From assembly GCA_047623945.1 (NCBI GenBank), contig JBLHOT010000002.1, positions 46,603 to 110,602 of the forward strand: 64,000 nucleotides of DNA, written 5' to 3'. Source of the DNA: Arcticibacterium sp047623945 (GTDB lineage: Bacteria > Bacteroidota > Bacteroidia > Cytophagales > Spirosomataceae). The position numbers and the translations under genes were made by a program. Shown piece after piece: positions 48,251 through 57,414 of the stretch. How positions within the stretch are numbered: the stretch's first letter is position 1; every line of letters begins with the position of its first letter. Under the pieces are notes generated by a model. The model made no database searches. It was not told the origin of the DNA and saw only the letters and a program-made list of their open reading frames with translations.

Positions 48251-50482
48251 CTATTTTATCTGCTTTCTTTCTTCTGTTGTCACGAAAAGCACATTACATA
48301 GGCCGTCAAAACCTTCGAAAACTTCTGTCCCAAACCTTTTAAGAGCTTCACTCAAGAAACCCAAAATTAAGAAGTCTGCGTCCTGAGAGTATTGTTTGAT
48401 AATGCTTTTGATATCTTCCTCTTCGTCTCTATCAATGAACTCAATATTCTTTGCTGAAATAGGTAGTTCTCCAGTAGAAATCAGCTCTCTCATTTTAGCC
48501 TTTTCCTGTTCAATGGAGGCCTTTGGGAAGACATAAAAGACCTTGATGACTCCATTCTTCCAATCGGGATGGGCAGAAATAACATAAGCCATTAAAATCA
48601 TCAAATTGGCATTTTCGTAATCCGCATTGGTGATATAGACGTGTATCTCTTTCATAAGCCCAAACTGCCTATCTGAGGTAGAAAGTATACCTATATCAAA
48701 ATTAGCAGCTTGTATTAGCTTAAAGTTTTCTACAATGGTTTTAATCTCAGAAGGGTTATTTCTTGAGTGATCAAATAAAAGTAAATTGTTTTCGGTGCCC
48801 GAAATACTAGGTAATTGTACCACCTGCGAAATGGACTCTTGCAGGCTTTTATTAATAAGAGTATCAATATAAACTTCACTATTAGTGGCCTGAGCCATCT
48901 TAATCATTCTATTTTTAATAACTCGTGCGTCTTGATTGGCTTGTTTAGAGAGGTAGCCATCTATATGATGGATGTAGGTGCCAAATCCATATTTGTAAGA
49001 AATCCAACGTGTTAAATTAAAGGCATCAAGCTTTTGGAAAGTGTGTGGGCTCAGAAAAACAGCTGAAGGCCTCCAGCTTTTGCTCGCCTCTTTGTCCGAT
49101 TTTTGTAGAAAAACCTGGATTTTTCTACTTATCTGAAACATCACTCCTTGAAAAATAACCGCAATGTTTTTCTTGTCTTTATTAAAGTAGTTTAGGGTGA
49201 AATAAAGAGCCAGCATAAGGAAAATTGAAGCGAAAGCGTAGGCCGAATTCATAAAGAACATTAAACCAAAACAAGCTACCGCACCAAAAAGACTGATATA
49301 CCACTTCGACTTAAAACGGGGCCTATAGGATGGATCGGCAGCGAAATGCTGCATAAAAGAAATGAGACAAAGAGATCCATAGGTTACCATGAAAAACATA
49401 GAGATAACTTCAGCCACGGCATCTAGTTTACCTAACATAATAAAAACTAAGGCTATACCTACAGTTACCACGTAAGCATTATAGGGCTCATCGGCACGGC
49501 CCTTGCCTTGGGCTAACCAGCCACTCATACCTGGAATAGGAAAAACATCATCCTTAGCCATTGCCTGCAGAGTTCTAGGAGCCACCAAAATAGATCCAAT
49601 TGCAGAAGAAATGGTAGCGGCAGCTAGTCCAAGAGGTATAAGCCACCAACCCTGAATAGCAATATCTGCCATCGCCATTTGACTAGTGTCTGCAAGTAGA
49701 CTGTAAGGGGCGGAGGCACTAAACTTAAAAGCAATTAGAATGTAAATAATCATACCAAATATGGTAGCAGTAAGGGTACCTAATGGAATAGATCTTCCAG
49801 GTTCTTTCAAATCTCCAGAGAGCCCTACGCCTGCTATAATTCCTGTAAAGGCAGGAAAAATAATAGCGAAAACTGTGAATATCGAAACTTCTGGGATTGG
49901 TGGAGGTGGGGTTCTTAGAGGGTCAAGTTCCACAGGTTCTCCCAAGAAAAAGGCTATAAGAGCCACTGTGAGAATGGCTACCACCCAGTAAAGAGTTTGA
50001 ATGCCCAGCTTGGCACCTTTTGTAAGGACAATGGCTGTCAAAATTAAAAGGGCAGGAACGGCCAAAGTTTGGCTTTGATGTAAAACCCAGTCAATCCAAG
50101 GAACAAAAATATAATTGCTGAATAGCCAATCAAAAAAGGGCTTAAAAGCTTCAGTAAAGGCAATGACATAAAAAGCCACACTTATTGCTTGGGATAAGTA
50201 TAGGGCAAGGCCGATGGTAGAACCAATAACTAAACCAAATGAACGAGAAATAATGTAATAGGCTCCTCCACCTTCCACCTTTATGTTAGTAGCTATTTCT
50301 GACAGAGCCATGGCAGTAGGAATTGTAACTGCATGACCAATCAGTACAATAATTAAAGTGCCTCCTAGGCCAACTACACCTACAGAATAACCAAATCTCA
50401 AGAAAAGGATGGCACCTAAGATTGTTGAAATGGCAGTAAAGAATACAGGTGCTGTACCAAACTTGTGTTGATTTTCTGGCAT
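48251..50482 (-). CDS. APC-superfamily permease, cation-chloride-cotransporter-like
   Basis: A 743-residue protein. The first ~450 residues hold about 12 helices of the APC fold: APVFFTAISTILGAILFLRFGYSVGVVG, the signature GGGAYYIISRSFG and later PAFTGIIAGVGLSGDLKEPGRSIP. These are shared with eukaryotic Na-K-Cl cotransporters and bacterial relatives. A cytoplasmic ~290-residue tail (NNLLLFDHSRNNP, VYITNADYENANLMILMAYV, DFLILGFLSEALKRFG) resembles the nucleotide-binding-like cotransporter C-terminus. The substrate may be amino acids or ions. It is monocistronic on the minus strand; the Gln-Val tail-to-tail arrangement with the TonB gene leaves no space. Confidence 0.85.
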   Translation of the reverse strand: MPENQHKFGTAPVFFTAISTILGAILFLRFGYSVGVVGLGGTLIIVLIGHAVTIPTAMALSEIATNIKVEGGGAYYIISRSFGLVIGSTIGLALYLSQAISVAFYVIAFTEAFKPFFDWLFSNYIFVPWIDWVLHQSQTLAVPALLILTAIVLTKGAKLGIQTLYWVVAILTVALIAFFLGEPVELDPLRTPPPPIPEVSIFTVFAIIFPAFTGIIAGVGLSGDLKEPGRSIPLGTLTATIFGMIIYILIAFKFSASAPYSLLADTSQMAMADIAIQGWWLIPLGLAAATISSAIGSILVAPRTLQAMAKDDVFPIPGMSGWLAQGKGRADEPYNAYVVTVGIALVFIMLGKLDAVAEVISMFFMVTYGSLCLISFMQHFAADPSYRPRFKSKWYISLFGAVACFGLMFFMNSAYAFASIFLMLALYFTLNYFNKDKKNIAVIFQGVMFQISRKIQVFLQKSDKEASKSWRPSAVFLSPHTFQKLDAFNLTRWISYKYGFGTYIHHIDGYLSKQANQDARVIKNRMIKMAQATNSEVYIDTLINKSLQESISQVVQLPSISGTENNLLLFDHSRNNPSEIKTIVENFKLIQAANFDIGILSTSDRQFGLMKEIHVYITNADYENANLMILMAYVISAHPDWKNGVIKVFYVFPKASIEQEKAKMRELISTGELPISAKNIEFIDRDEEEDIKSIIKQYSQDADFLILGFLSEALKRFGTEVFEGFDGLCNVLFVTTEERKQIK

Positions 50483-50573
50483 AGTAAATTATCTAAATTG
50501 ACTTCAATATTAAAAGACTTTTATTTCTTATGTAAACTTAATGAAGAACGATCTCCTAATTTGCGACAGCGGT

Positions 50574-51311
50574 TTAAAACTTCCGTTTTAACTCGAAATT
50601 CATGCCTAAATAGACTCTACGCACCATCTCGTCTGCGGCTAGCTCGTCCGCCGTACCATGTTTGAGAATTTTCCCTTCAAAAAGTAAATAAGCTCTATCG
50701 GTAATTGAGAGGGTTTCGTTTACATTATGGTCGGTTATTAGGATTCCGATATTCCTATGTTTCAGTTTTGAAACAATGGTTTGAATCTCTTCCACTGCTA
50801 TGGGATCCACACCTGCAAAAGGCTCATCTAAAAGAATAAATTTAGGGTCCACTGCTAAAGCTCTGGCAATTTCTGTTCGCCTTCGTTCGCCCCCTGAAAG
50901 CACTATGCCTTTGTTTTTTCTGACATGTTCTAAGGAAAACTCCTCTAAAAGCTGTTCTGTTCTTTCCTTTCGCTCGGTTTTCGTTAGGCCTGGTTTAGCC
51001 AGTTCCAATACACCATATATATTGTCATAAACGGTTAAGTCCCTAAAAATAGAAGGTTCTTGAGCCAAGTAACCAAGTCCTAATTTCGCTCTTTTATACA
51101 TGGGTAAATGCGTAATATCTAATTCGTCTAAGTATACCTTACCAGAGTTAGGCTTAACAAGACCCACAGCCATGTAAAACGAGGTGGTTTTACCTGCACC
51201 ATTTGGCCCCAGCAAACCCACAATTTCCCCTTGCTCTACTTGGTAACTAACCTCGTTGTTGACTAGTCGGTGGCCGTATTTTTTAATTAGATTTTCTGTT
51301 CGGAGTATCAT
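50574..51311 (-). CDS. lptB: LPS export ABC transporter ATP-binding protein LptB
   Basis: A 245-residue ABC ATPase. Walker A GPNGAGKT (residues 35-42), Q-loop YLAQEPSIFRDLTV, signature LSGGERRRTEIARAL, Walker B KFILLDEPFAGVDP and switch His in ILITDHNV. The VDP following the Walker B and the early MILRTENLIKKYGHR are the LptB type. LptB2 with LptFG powers lipopolysaccharide extraction from the inner membrane. The TATATTTG promoter element upstream lies between it and recJ. The rest of the lpt genes are not here. Confidence 0.93.
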   Translation of the reverse strand: MILRTENLIKKYGHRLVNNEVSYQVEQGEIVGLLGPNGAGKTTSFYMAVGLVKPNSGKVYLDELDITHLPMYKRAKLGLGYLAQEPSIFRDLTVYDNIYGVLELAKPGLTKTERKERTEQLLEEFSLEHVRKNKGIVLSGGERRRTEIARALAVDPKFILLDEPFAGVDPIAVEEIQTIVSKLKHRNIGILITDHNVNETLSITDRAYLLFEGKILKHGTADELAADEMVRRVYLGMNFELKRKF

Positions 51312-51340
51312 AAATTAATTTCCTATATATCCATTCTGGG

Positions 51341-51348
51341 CAAATATA
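51341..51348 (-). promoter_or_regulatory. -7 element of lptB
   Basis: Minus strand TATATTTG, 30 nt before the lptB ATG, directly after the recJ stop codon. Confidence 0.55.
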
Positions 51349-51369
51349 AGACGAAACATCACTGCGAAT

Positions 51370-53100
51370 CTATGCTTCAAACTTAATATCCTTCAAATAT
51401 AGCTGAAGGCTACTTTTGCCTCTAAAAGTATTTTCTTCAAGTGTATAAACGATGCAAAAGGTTTCAGCTTGTATTAATTTTTCATAAAAGGGCTCATGCA
51501 TTCCAAATCCAAGAGCAGTCATCATAGTCCCAGAGTCTGTTTCCACTAACTCAAGCTTTAAATGTTTTTCTTTCAATATCCGTGGTTTGGAGGCCAGTTT
51601 TACTTTTTTTGACAAGAACACAGGGTGCATGTTTTTTGGCCCAAAGGGCCCCATCTGTTTCATGATTCTGAAAAACTTAGGGCTGAGCTCTTCCAATGGA
51701 ATTTCTAGATCCACATTAATATGGGCTATAAGCTGTTCGGAAGTAATAGTCTTATCGACCGATTCGTTAAAAGCTTTTCTAAACTTTTCGATATTCTTAA
51801 TAGGAATAGTCATACCTGCGGCGTGCATATGCCCGCCAAATTGTTCTAACAAATGGGAGCAAGATTCAACAGCATCATATAAATTAAAACCTGAGACAGA
51901 GCGAGCAGAGCCCGCAGCCATACCCTCATTGGTTTTCGTAAAGATTACAGTTGGTCTATAATGATGCTCTATACACCTAGAAGCCACTATGCCAATTACT
52001 CCTTTATGCCAATCTTCTTGAAACAAAACTGTACTTTTGGCCTCGTTGAGAAGCCAATCGTCGTTTTCTATCATCGCTAATGCTTCGTCAGTGATTCTAG
52101 AATCATGGCCTCGCCTTTCTAAATTATGCTCTTGGATTTTGTGTGCAAAATCAACGGCTTCTTCATAATCATCAGAGAGCAAAAGTTCAACAGCCGCCTT
52201 TGCATGTTTAATACGCCCAGCAGCATTTATTCTAGGGCCAATGGTAAACACTACGTTTTCAATACTCATTTCACCTTGGAAACCAGCTACTTCTTTAAGT
52301 GCTCTGAGGCCTACTCTAGGATTATCATTGATTTTCTCAAGGCCATAAAAGGCCAATATTCTATTTTCTCCAATAATAGGGACTATATCGGAGGCAATAC
52401 TCACCATAGCTAAATCGAGATAGGCAAAAAGTCTATCCAGAGGAATTTTATTTTTAAGGCAAAAGGCTGTCAAAAGTTTAAAGCCAACCCCGTTTCCTGT
52501 CAATTCTTTGAAAGGATAGGGGCAATCTTTTCGTTTAGGGTCTAAAACTGCAACTGCCATTGGTATTTCTTCTCCTGGCTCGTGATGGTCGCAGATAATA
52601 AAGTCTATGCCCTTCGTTGTAGCATATTCTACTTTGTCATTTGATTTTATGCCACAGTCCAATGCTATAATTAAGGTAGCTCCGTGAGTCTCAGCCCAAT
52701 CTATACCAATGTTAGAAATGCCATAGCCTTCTTTGTACCTATCAGGGTTATAATGTTCTAAATTATCATAAAACTCACTTAAAAAGCCATAAACTAAAGC
52801 CACAGCAGTGGTGCCATCTACATCGTAATCTCCATAAATAACTATTTTTTCTTTCTGGTCAATGGCGAGTTGAAGCCTTTCTACTGCTAAATTCATATCC
52901 TTCATGAGGTATGGGTCGTGAAGGTTTGCTAAAGAAGGGCGGAAAAAATATTTGGCCTCTGCAAACGTTTGAACTCCTCGTTGCCATAAAAGAGTAGCTA
53001 AAGGTCTAGAAATATTAAGTTCGTTAGAGAGGTGATTTATTTCTTGAGTTTCTTGTTCGTTTTCGCCTGTTGGTAGAATCTCCCATCTTTTTTGAGTCAT
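51370..53100 (-). CDS. recJ: Single-stranded-DNA exonuclease RecJ
   Basis: A 576-residue DHH-family 5'-3' exonuclease. Motifs: IVIYGDYDVDGTTAVAL (I), IALDCGIKSNDKVEY, ICDHHEPGEEIP (DHH, motif III), VSIASDIVPI (IV), and the DHHA1 block QFGGHMHAAGMTIP near residue 423. RecJ acts in mismatch repair, RecFOR recombination and base-excision repair. Length is normal for the family. A TAATTTTG element ends 4 nt before the ATG, so the mRNA may be almost leaderless. It is first in the order recJ-lptB, but lptB has its own promoter element. Confidence 0.96.
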   Translation of the reverse strand: MTQKRWEILPTGENEQETQEINHLSNELNISRPLATLLWQRGVQTFAEAKYFFRPSLANLHDPYLMKDMNLAVERLQLAIDQKEKIVIYGDYDVDGTTAVALVYGFLSEFYDNLEHYNPDRYKEGYGISNIGIDWAETHGATLIIALDCGIKSNDKVEYATTKGIDFIICDHHEPGEEIPMAVAVLDPKRKDCPYPFKELTGNGVGFKLLTAFCLKNKIPLDRLFAYLDLAMVSIASDIVPIIGENRILAFYGLEKINDNPRVGLRALKEVAGFQGEMSIENVVFTIGPRINAAGRIKHAKAAVELLLSDDYEEAVDFAHKIQEHNLERRGHDSRITDEALAMIENDDWLLNEAKSTVLFQEDWHKGVIGIVASRCIEHHYRPTVIFTKTNEGMAAGSARSVSGFNLYDAVESCSHLLEQFGGHMHAAGMTIPIKNIEKFRKAFNESVDKTITSEQLIAHINVDLEIPLEELSPKFFRIMKQMGPFGPKNMHPVFLSKKVKLASKPRILKEKHLKLELVETDSGTMMTALGFGMHEPFYEKLIQAETFCIVYTLEENTFRGKSSLQLYLKDIKFEA

Positions 53101-53104
53101 ATGC

Positions 53105-53112
53105 CAAAATTA
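53105..53112 (-). promoter_or_regulatory. -7 element immediately before recJ
   Basis: Minus strand TAATTTTG, whose end lies 4 nt before the ATG. Transcription would start at or near the start codon. An ATGCCA/TGGCAT inverted repeat (53101-53126) surrounds it. Confidence 0.5.
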
Positions 53113-53237
53113 ACCAAATATGGCATAGAGTTTGAACTAAACTTAACATAAGCAAAGGCAATTGGCAGGGTTTTAGGCCTTGCGTTAACCAATTACCCTT
53201 CAGTCATGAAGCTTTGGGTCATTTGTTAAGTTTGTCT

Positions 53238-53273
53238 AAAAAAAGGTGGGTGTCGTGGAGACATCCACTTTTA
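53238..53273. terminator. Hairpin with A- and T-runs between divergent genes
   Basis: Stem GGTGGGTGTC / GACATCCAC-C-type (about 9 bp with one mismatch), flanked by seven A on the left and four T on the right. It looks like a bidirectional terminator but lies between divergent recJ and the barrel gene, where no gene ends. Confidence 0.45.
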
Positions 53274-53327
53274 TCTTATCCCTCGATCCTTATTTATCTA
53301 TATTGCGTTAATTCACTAAAGATTTGA

Positions 53328-54422
53328 ATGCCAAAACGCACTAAATTCCTGACTTTATTTTTTGCACTCTTTTCACAAACCTTGATGGCTCAAGTGGACA
53401 GTACACAGATTTCGAGTAAACTGATTAGAGACAAAAATGCTTTAGTTTTACCTGTAGTGTTTAGACTGCCCGAAACAGGCTGGGCTGCTGGAGTTATTGC
53501 CACTGCCTCGTGGTCATGGGGAAAGGACAAGATTGAGGCTAACCCATCACAGGCATCTTTCGGAATAACCTATACCCAGAATAAACAAATTCTCGTTTTT
53601 TTGCCTTTTCAAGTCTTTATTGATAATAATGAATTTTATCTCAACGCAGATTTAGGATGGTATAAATACAATTACTTCTACCACGGAGTAGGAGAAAGCA
53701 GGGTGGAAGCAGAACGTTTTGATGTCACTTTTCCTCATTTGGAGTTATTGGCTGCTAAGTTAATTAGGCCAAATTTATATCTCGGTGTCAGGATGAAATA
53801 TGAGAACTATGATGTCACTGGAAGGCAAGAGGCTGGCGAGCTTATCAAAGATGAAATTAGCGGTAGTAGGATTAGTAGAACATCAGGTGTTGGGCCAGCC
53901 TTATTACTAGATACTCGGGATAATGTTTTTTACCCTAGGGACGGTTTTTTTGGTGAGATTTCTGTTTTTCCGTCAAATAAGATTTTTGGAGCGGATAGAA
54001 ACTTTGTTCAAACGAAAGTAGACGTATCCAAATATACTATGCTATTTCCGAAATTAGTCATGGCCAATAATTTGTATCTCGTTCACACAGCAGGTAAGGA
54101 TGTTCCCTTCCAGCAACTAGCTCTATTTGGTGGGTCAAAAAAAATGAGAGGTTTGTACACAGGTTTTTTCAGAGATAAAAATGCCGCCCTTCTACAAACA
54201 GAGCTTAGGTATAACGTTTGGAAGAGTTTCTTTTTAACGGTATTTGGTGCTGTAGGAGTTTTAGGTAATTCTGAGGACATCCTTCGTTTAGCTCTACCAA
54301 AATTTACTTATGGTTTTGGCCTAAGAAAAATGACACAAGGAGGCGTAAATTTCAGATTTGACTATGGCTTTTCTCCATACGACACTGGGAATTTTTATCT
54401 GACCATCGGGGAGGCGTTTTGA
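53328..54422 (+). CDS. Omp85/BamA-like outer-membrane barrel (D15 domain only)
   Basis: A 364-residue protein with signal peptide (LFSQTLMA|QVD). No POTRA repeats are seen. The C-terminal part holds the D15 surface-antigen blocks: LLDTRDNVFYPRDGFFGEISVF near residue 200, FGGSKKMRGLYTGFFRDKNAALLQTELRYNV near 265 (the RGY/RGL loop motif) and a last FYLTIGEAF strand. Omp85 proteins insert or export proteins and lipids at the outer membrane. This short type probably assembles a single substrate or lacks a large accessory domain. Unlike BamA, it is not near bam genes. Confidence 0.8.
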   Translation: MPKRTKFLTLFFALFSQTLMAQVDSTQISSKLIRDKNALVLPVVFRLPETGWAAGVIATASWSWGKDKIEANPSQASFGITYTQNKQILVFLPFQVFIDNNEFYLNADLGWYKYNYFYHGVGESRVEAERFDVTFPHLELLAAKLIRPNLYLGVRMKYENYDVTGRQEAGELIKDEISGSRISRTSGVGPALLLDTRDNVFYPRDGFFGEISVFPSNKIFGADRNFVQTKVDVSKYTMLFPKLVMANNLYLVHTAGKDVPFQQLALFGGSKKMRGLYTGFFRDKNAALLQTELRYNVWKSFFLTVFGAVGVLGNSEDILRLALPKFTYGFGLRKMTQGGVNFRFDYGFSPYDTGNFYLTIGEAF

Positions 54423-54433
54423 GTTAACTCCAT

Positions 54434-54463
54434 AAAAAAAACCTCCAAATTGAAGTTTGGAGG
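54434..54463 (-). terminator. Intrinsic terminator after ilvE
   Basis: Stem CCTCCAAA / TTTGGAGG (8 bp, 6-nt loop) followed on the minus strand by a run of T. It also lies 20 nt after the stop codon of the convergent barrel gene but has no T-run in that direction. Confidence 0.75.
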
Positions 54464-54485
54464 CTTACTAAGGTTTGATAGAGAT

Positions 54486-55553
54486 TTAAACTTTATACAC
54501 CCAGCAATGAGTATCGGCAAATTCACCTTTTCTAATTCCATCTAGTTTTGCTTTCAAAACGCTTGAAATAGAAGATGACGTGATAGTGGGAAGTGCGATA
54601 TCCTCTCCCTCAAAACCGATACCTGAAAACGGTGAAACTACTACGGCCGTACCTGCCCCAAAAACTTCTGTTACAGAGCCGTCTCTGATGCCGTCTACAA
54701 TATCTTTTACATAAACATCTTGCTCAGATACTTCATAACCTAAATCTTTAGCAATGGTAATAAGAGAATCTCTAGTGATCCCTTTTAGAATAGTGCTACT
54801 CGTTATTGGTGTTAATAGTTTCCCGTTTTTTACAAAAAAGACATTCATTGTACCAGACTCCTCAAATTTTGTATGTGTTTGAGCGTCTGTCCATAAAAGC
54901 TGGGTATACCCCTGCTCTTGAGCTAGTTTAGCGGGATAGAGAGATGCTGCATAATTTCCAGCACATTTTGCGTAGCCCACGCCACCCGTTGCAGCCCTTA
55001 TGAATTCCGTCTCTATCTTCACTTTAGGTGGCTCTGAGTAGTATTTACCGGCTGGGCTCATGATAATCATGAATCTATAATTATAAGAAGGGCGTACACC
55101 TAGATAAACATCAGAAGCGAACATGAACGGACGGAGGTAAAGAGAATTATCTTCTCCTTTAGGAACCCAAGCTGCGTCCATTTTAAGAACTTCGTTTAAA
55201 CCACCTAAGAATATATCCTTAGGAACTTGTGCCATGCACATCCTTTCTGCCGAAATATTAAAACGCTTAAAGTTTTCTTCTGGCCTAAACATGACTACCT
55301 CATCATTCACATTTCTAAAGGCTTTCATTCCCTCAAAAATGGATTGACCGTAATGTAGAGAAGCCAATGCGGGATTATAAGCAATATCGCCATATGGTAG
55401 AATTTCAGGAGTCTGCCAGACGCCATTGACGCAGTCTGCCACAAACATGTGGTCAGTAAAAAGTGTTCCAAAGACTATATTCTTTGGGTCTAACTGATTA
55501 ACACGACTTTGCTTAACTTTCTGAATCTTGAATGCTGTGGCTTGTTCTACCAT
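54486..55553 (-). CDS. ilvE: Branched-chain amino acid aminotransferase (class IV, BCAT2 type)
   Basis: A 355-residue PLP enzyme that transaminates leucine, isoleucine and valine. Motifs: LHYGQSIFEGMKAFRN near 76, RMCMAQVP, the PLP-lysine region GVGYAKCAGNYAASL (Lys near 197, with the typical K-x-x-G-N-Y), LLWTDAQTHTKFEESGTMNVFFV and the C-terminal VTEVFGAGTAVVVSP. This long form (EC 2.6.1.42, eukaryote-like BCAT2) is usual in Bacteroidota. The frame extends 12 codons upstream to 55589; ATG 55553 is preferred. Confidence 0.94.
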   Translation of the reverse strand: MVEQATAFKIQKVKQSRVNQLDPKNIVFGTLFTDHMFVADCVNGVWQTPEILPYGDIAYNPALASLHYGQSIFEGMKAFRNVNDEVVMFRPEENFKRFNISAERMCMAQVPKDIFLGGLNEVLKMDAAWVPKGEDNSLYLRPFMFASDVYLGVRPSYNYRFMIIMSPAGKYYSEPPKVKIETEFIRAATGGVGYAKCAGNYAASLYPAKLAQEQGYTQLLWTDAQTHTKFEESGTMNVFFVKNGKLLTPITSSTILKGITRDSLITIAKDLGYEVSEQDVYVKDIVDGIRDGSVTEVFGAGTAVVVSPFSGIGFEGEDIALPTITSSSISSVLKAKLDGIRKGEFADTHCWVYKV

Positions 55554-55665
55554 TGTAATTATTGTTAATAAGAATACATATTCAAACATCTAACCAAAGT
55601 AATACGACGTTTGGTCCTACAATATTTGGCAATTAAAATGGTTTGGTCAAGAGAAAGTTGAAAAA

Positions 55666-55683
55666 TAGTTGTCTTGACAACTA
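55666..55683. repeat. Perfect dyad upstream of ilvE
   Basis: TAGTTGTC and GACAACTA with a 2-bp centre, about 115 bp before the ilvE ATG. It could be an operator or a hairpin; no family recognised. Confidence 0.4.
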
Positions 55684-55785
55684 AAAGATTTTTTAACGGT
55701 ATTGGTCGGCCCAGATAAAAAAGAAAGAGCTTGCCTACTAGACAGCTCTGTTCTAGCGAATAATATCATGAATAGGAATTAAAGA

Positions 55786-57249
55786 CTATTCAATCCAGGG
55801 GAATTCTGTAATCCACATCTCAGCACGATCCATTAGTGGGTCTCCGTATATGGCGAAATTAGACGCGGGCTCAAATTCTGCTGTTGGTAGTACTTTAGAT
55901 CCTTTTTTAGCTTTGGCTAAAACATCTGAACCAAGCATATGCTCCAAAGCTGCTTCAAGAATACGTTCTTGTGGGTCACCAAAAGGCCTAAATGGCAAAA
56001 TATTGTCTTTTATCTCTATATCTGGCAAGAAACCTTTTTTGCTGCCATAATCAGACGTTCCTAAAGAGTTTACGGACGTTAAAACAATGGGCTGCATACC
56101 CCATGCCCACCTTTGAGGAGAGTTAGAATCGTCAATCGTGATAGAACCCACATTTTTACCATAAGTATGCTCACCTACAAGGATGACATCCATATGAGGC
56201 TTCAAATTATTAATAACCAATTCACTGGCAGAAGCAGATCCATTGGATACTAAGAAATAGACCCTATTTAATGTTTCAGGGTTATTTAGGTTACCAATCC
56301 CAGACCAACTTGTGGAGAAGAAGGTATCTAAACTACCGGAGTTTCTCAACGACATTTGTTGATTGTTCCAAATCTGCCTTGTCATTAATTGATTTGGGTC
56401 TAAATCTTTAACAATAAGCGAACTAATCATCTCTGCAGAAGAAATATAACCTCCGGGATTAAATCTAAAGTCTACTACTAATTCATCTATTGATAAGGCC
56501 TTAAATACAGCAAAGATGTCGTTTATTTCACGATTACTTGAAGTAAGGAATTGATTATAAACAAAATAACCTATCTTTTTATCTCCCATTTCCAAAACCG
56601 TATAATAATGAAGAGCCTGAGATTGTGTTTGTTCCTTAGTCACTTCGACGCTTTCCTCAATTGAATGTATAGTTCCATCAGAGTAAGTTCCTTTGGTGAA
56701 AGTCGCAGTTTCCGTACTTAGTGCTGTTCTATAATTATTAGGGGTTAATTCTACTCCGTTAACCTTGGTTATAAAGTCGCCACGTTGAATTCCTGCCTTA
56801 TCTGCAGCACTATTTTTTAAGGAGTAAGTAATGGCATAAGCTATTCTGGTTTTGTCCGAATTGGCGTAATAAGACTTATATTTAAAGCCAAAAGTTGTAT
56901 TTAGGCCATTGAGTGAATTTCTTAATTCTGTTGAGCTTTCCTGAATCCATGAAAATCTATCTATCTCGCCGGGCTCCACTAAGAGGGATTCGAAATAGGT
57001 ATCTGGGTTCAGGCTTAGGTCAGTATTTTCAACGGTCTTCATGCCATCCTCCCACAAATAATACTCCTTCATTTTGCTATGAATCCATAAATTCACTTCA
57101 GCCTCTGTGAAGATGGGGTTGGAAATAACACTTCCGCCATCGCTCTCATCGCTGTCCTGCACTGGATCTACCTCTGGTTCTTTACATGAAGAGACTAAGA
57201 ATAAGAAAGGCAAAAGAGTGAAAAGAAATTTGACGTGGTTATTTTTCAT
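55786..57249 (-). CDS. S41-family (C-terminal-processing-type) lipoprotein protease
   Basis: A 487-residue lipoprotein (lipobox VSSC, Cys22). A PDZ domain (AGIQRGDFITKVNGVELTPNNYRTAL, near residues 150-175) precedes the S41 core: LVVDFRFNPGGYISSAEMISSLI near 260, the catalytic Ser in FLVSNGSASASELVINNL (around residue 340) and the catalytic Lys in GEHTYGKNVGS (around 365). Such proteases cut exported or partly folded proteins at the C-terminus. The N-terminal ~100 residues contain LWIHSKMKEYYLWEDGM typical of Bacteroidota S41 proteins. A TATATTTG element lies 94 nt upstream. Target unknown. Confidence 0.92.
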   Translation of the reverse strand: MKNNHVKFLFTLLPFLFLVSSCKEPEVDPVQDSDESDGGSVISNPIFTEAEVNLWIHSKMKEYYLWEDGMKTVENTDLSLNPDTYFESLLVEPGEIDRFSWIQESSTELRNSLNGLNTTFGFKYKSYYANSDKTRIAYAITYSLKNSAADKAGIQRGDFITKVNGVELTPNNYRTALSTETATFTKGTYSDGTIHSIEESVEVTKEQTQSQALHYYTVLEMGDKKIGYFVYNQFLTSSNREINDIFAVFKALSIDELVVDFRFNPGGYISSAEMISSLIVKDLDPNQLMTRQIWNNQQMSLRNSGSLDTFFSTSWSGIGNLNNPETLNRVYFLVSNGSASASELVINNLKPHMDVILVGEHTYGKNVGSITIDDSNSPQRWAWGMQPIVLTSVNSLGTSDYGSKKGFLPDIEIKDNILPFRPFGDPQERILEAALEHMLGSDVLAKAKKGSKVLPTAEFEPASNFAIYGDPLMDRAEMWITEFPWIE

Positions 57250-57342
57250 AGATCCTGAATCTTTGTTATTGTAACTCTAATACGTAAAAATAAAACGGAA
57301 AGTTGCCTGTACTGCTTTAAACAGGTAATGAAAAAATCATTC

Positions 57343-57350
57343 CAAATATA
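57343..57350 (-). promoter_or_regulatory. -7 element of the S41 protease gene
   Basis: Minus strand TATATTTG, giving a leader of about 87 nt. The -33 box is weak. Confidence 0.5.
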
Positions 57351-57376
57351 ATTGTGTCTTCTTGAGGATCATGATT

Positions 57377-57384
57377 TATTTTTG
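57377..57384 (+). promoter_or_regulatory. -7 element of the phosphatase-like gene
   Basis: TATTTTTG, 30 nt before the ATG at 57415. Confidence 0.5.
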
Positions 57385-57414
57385 GGCTGAATCACTAATA
57401 GAACTAGAAATTTC

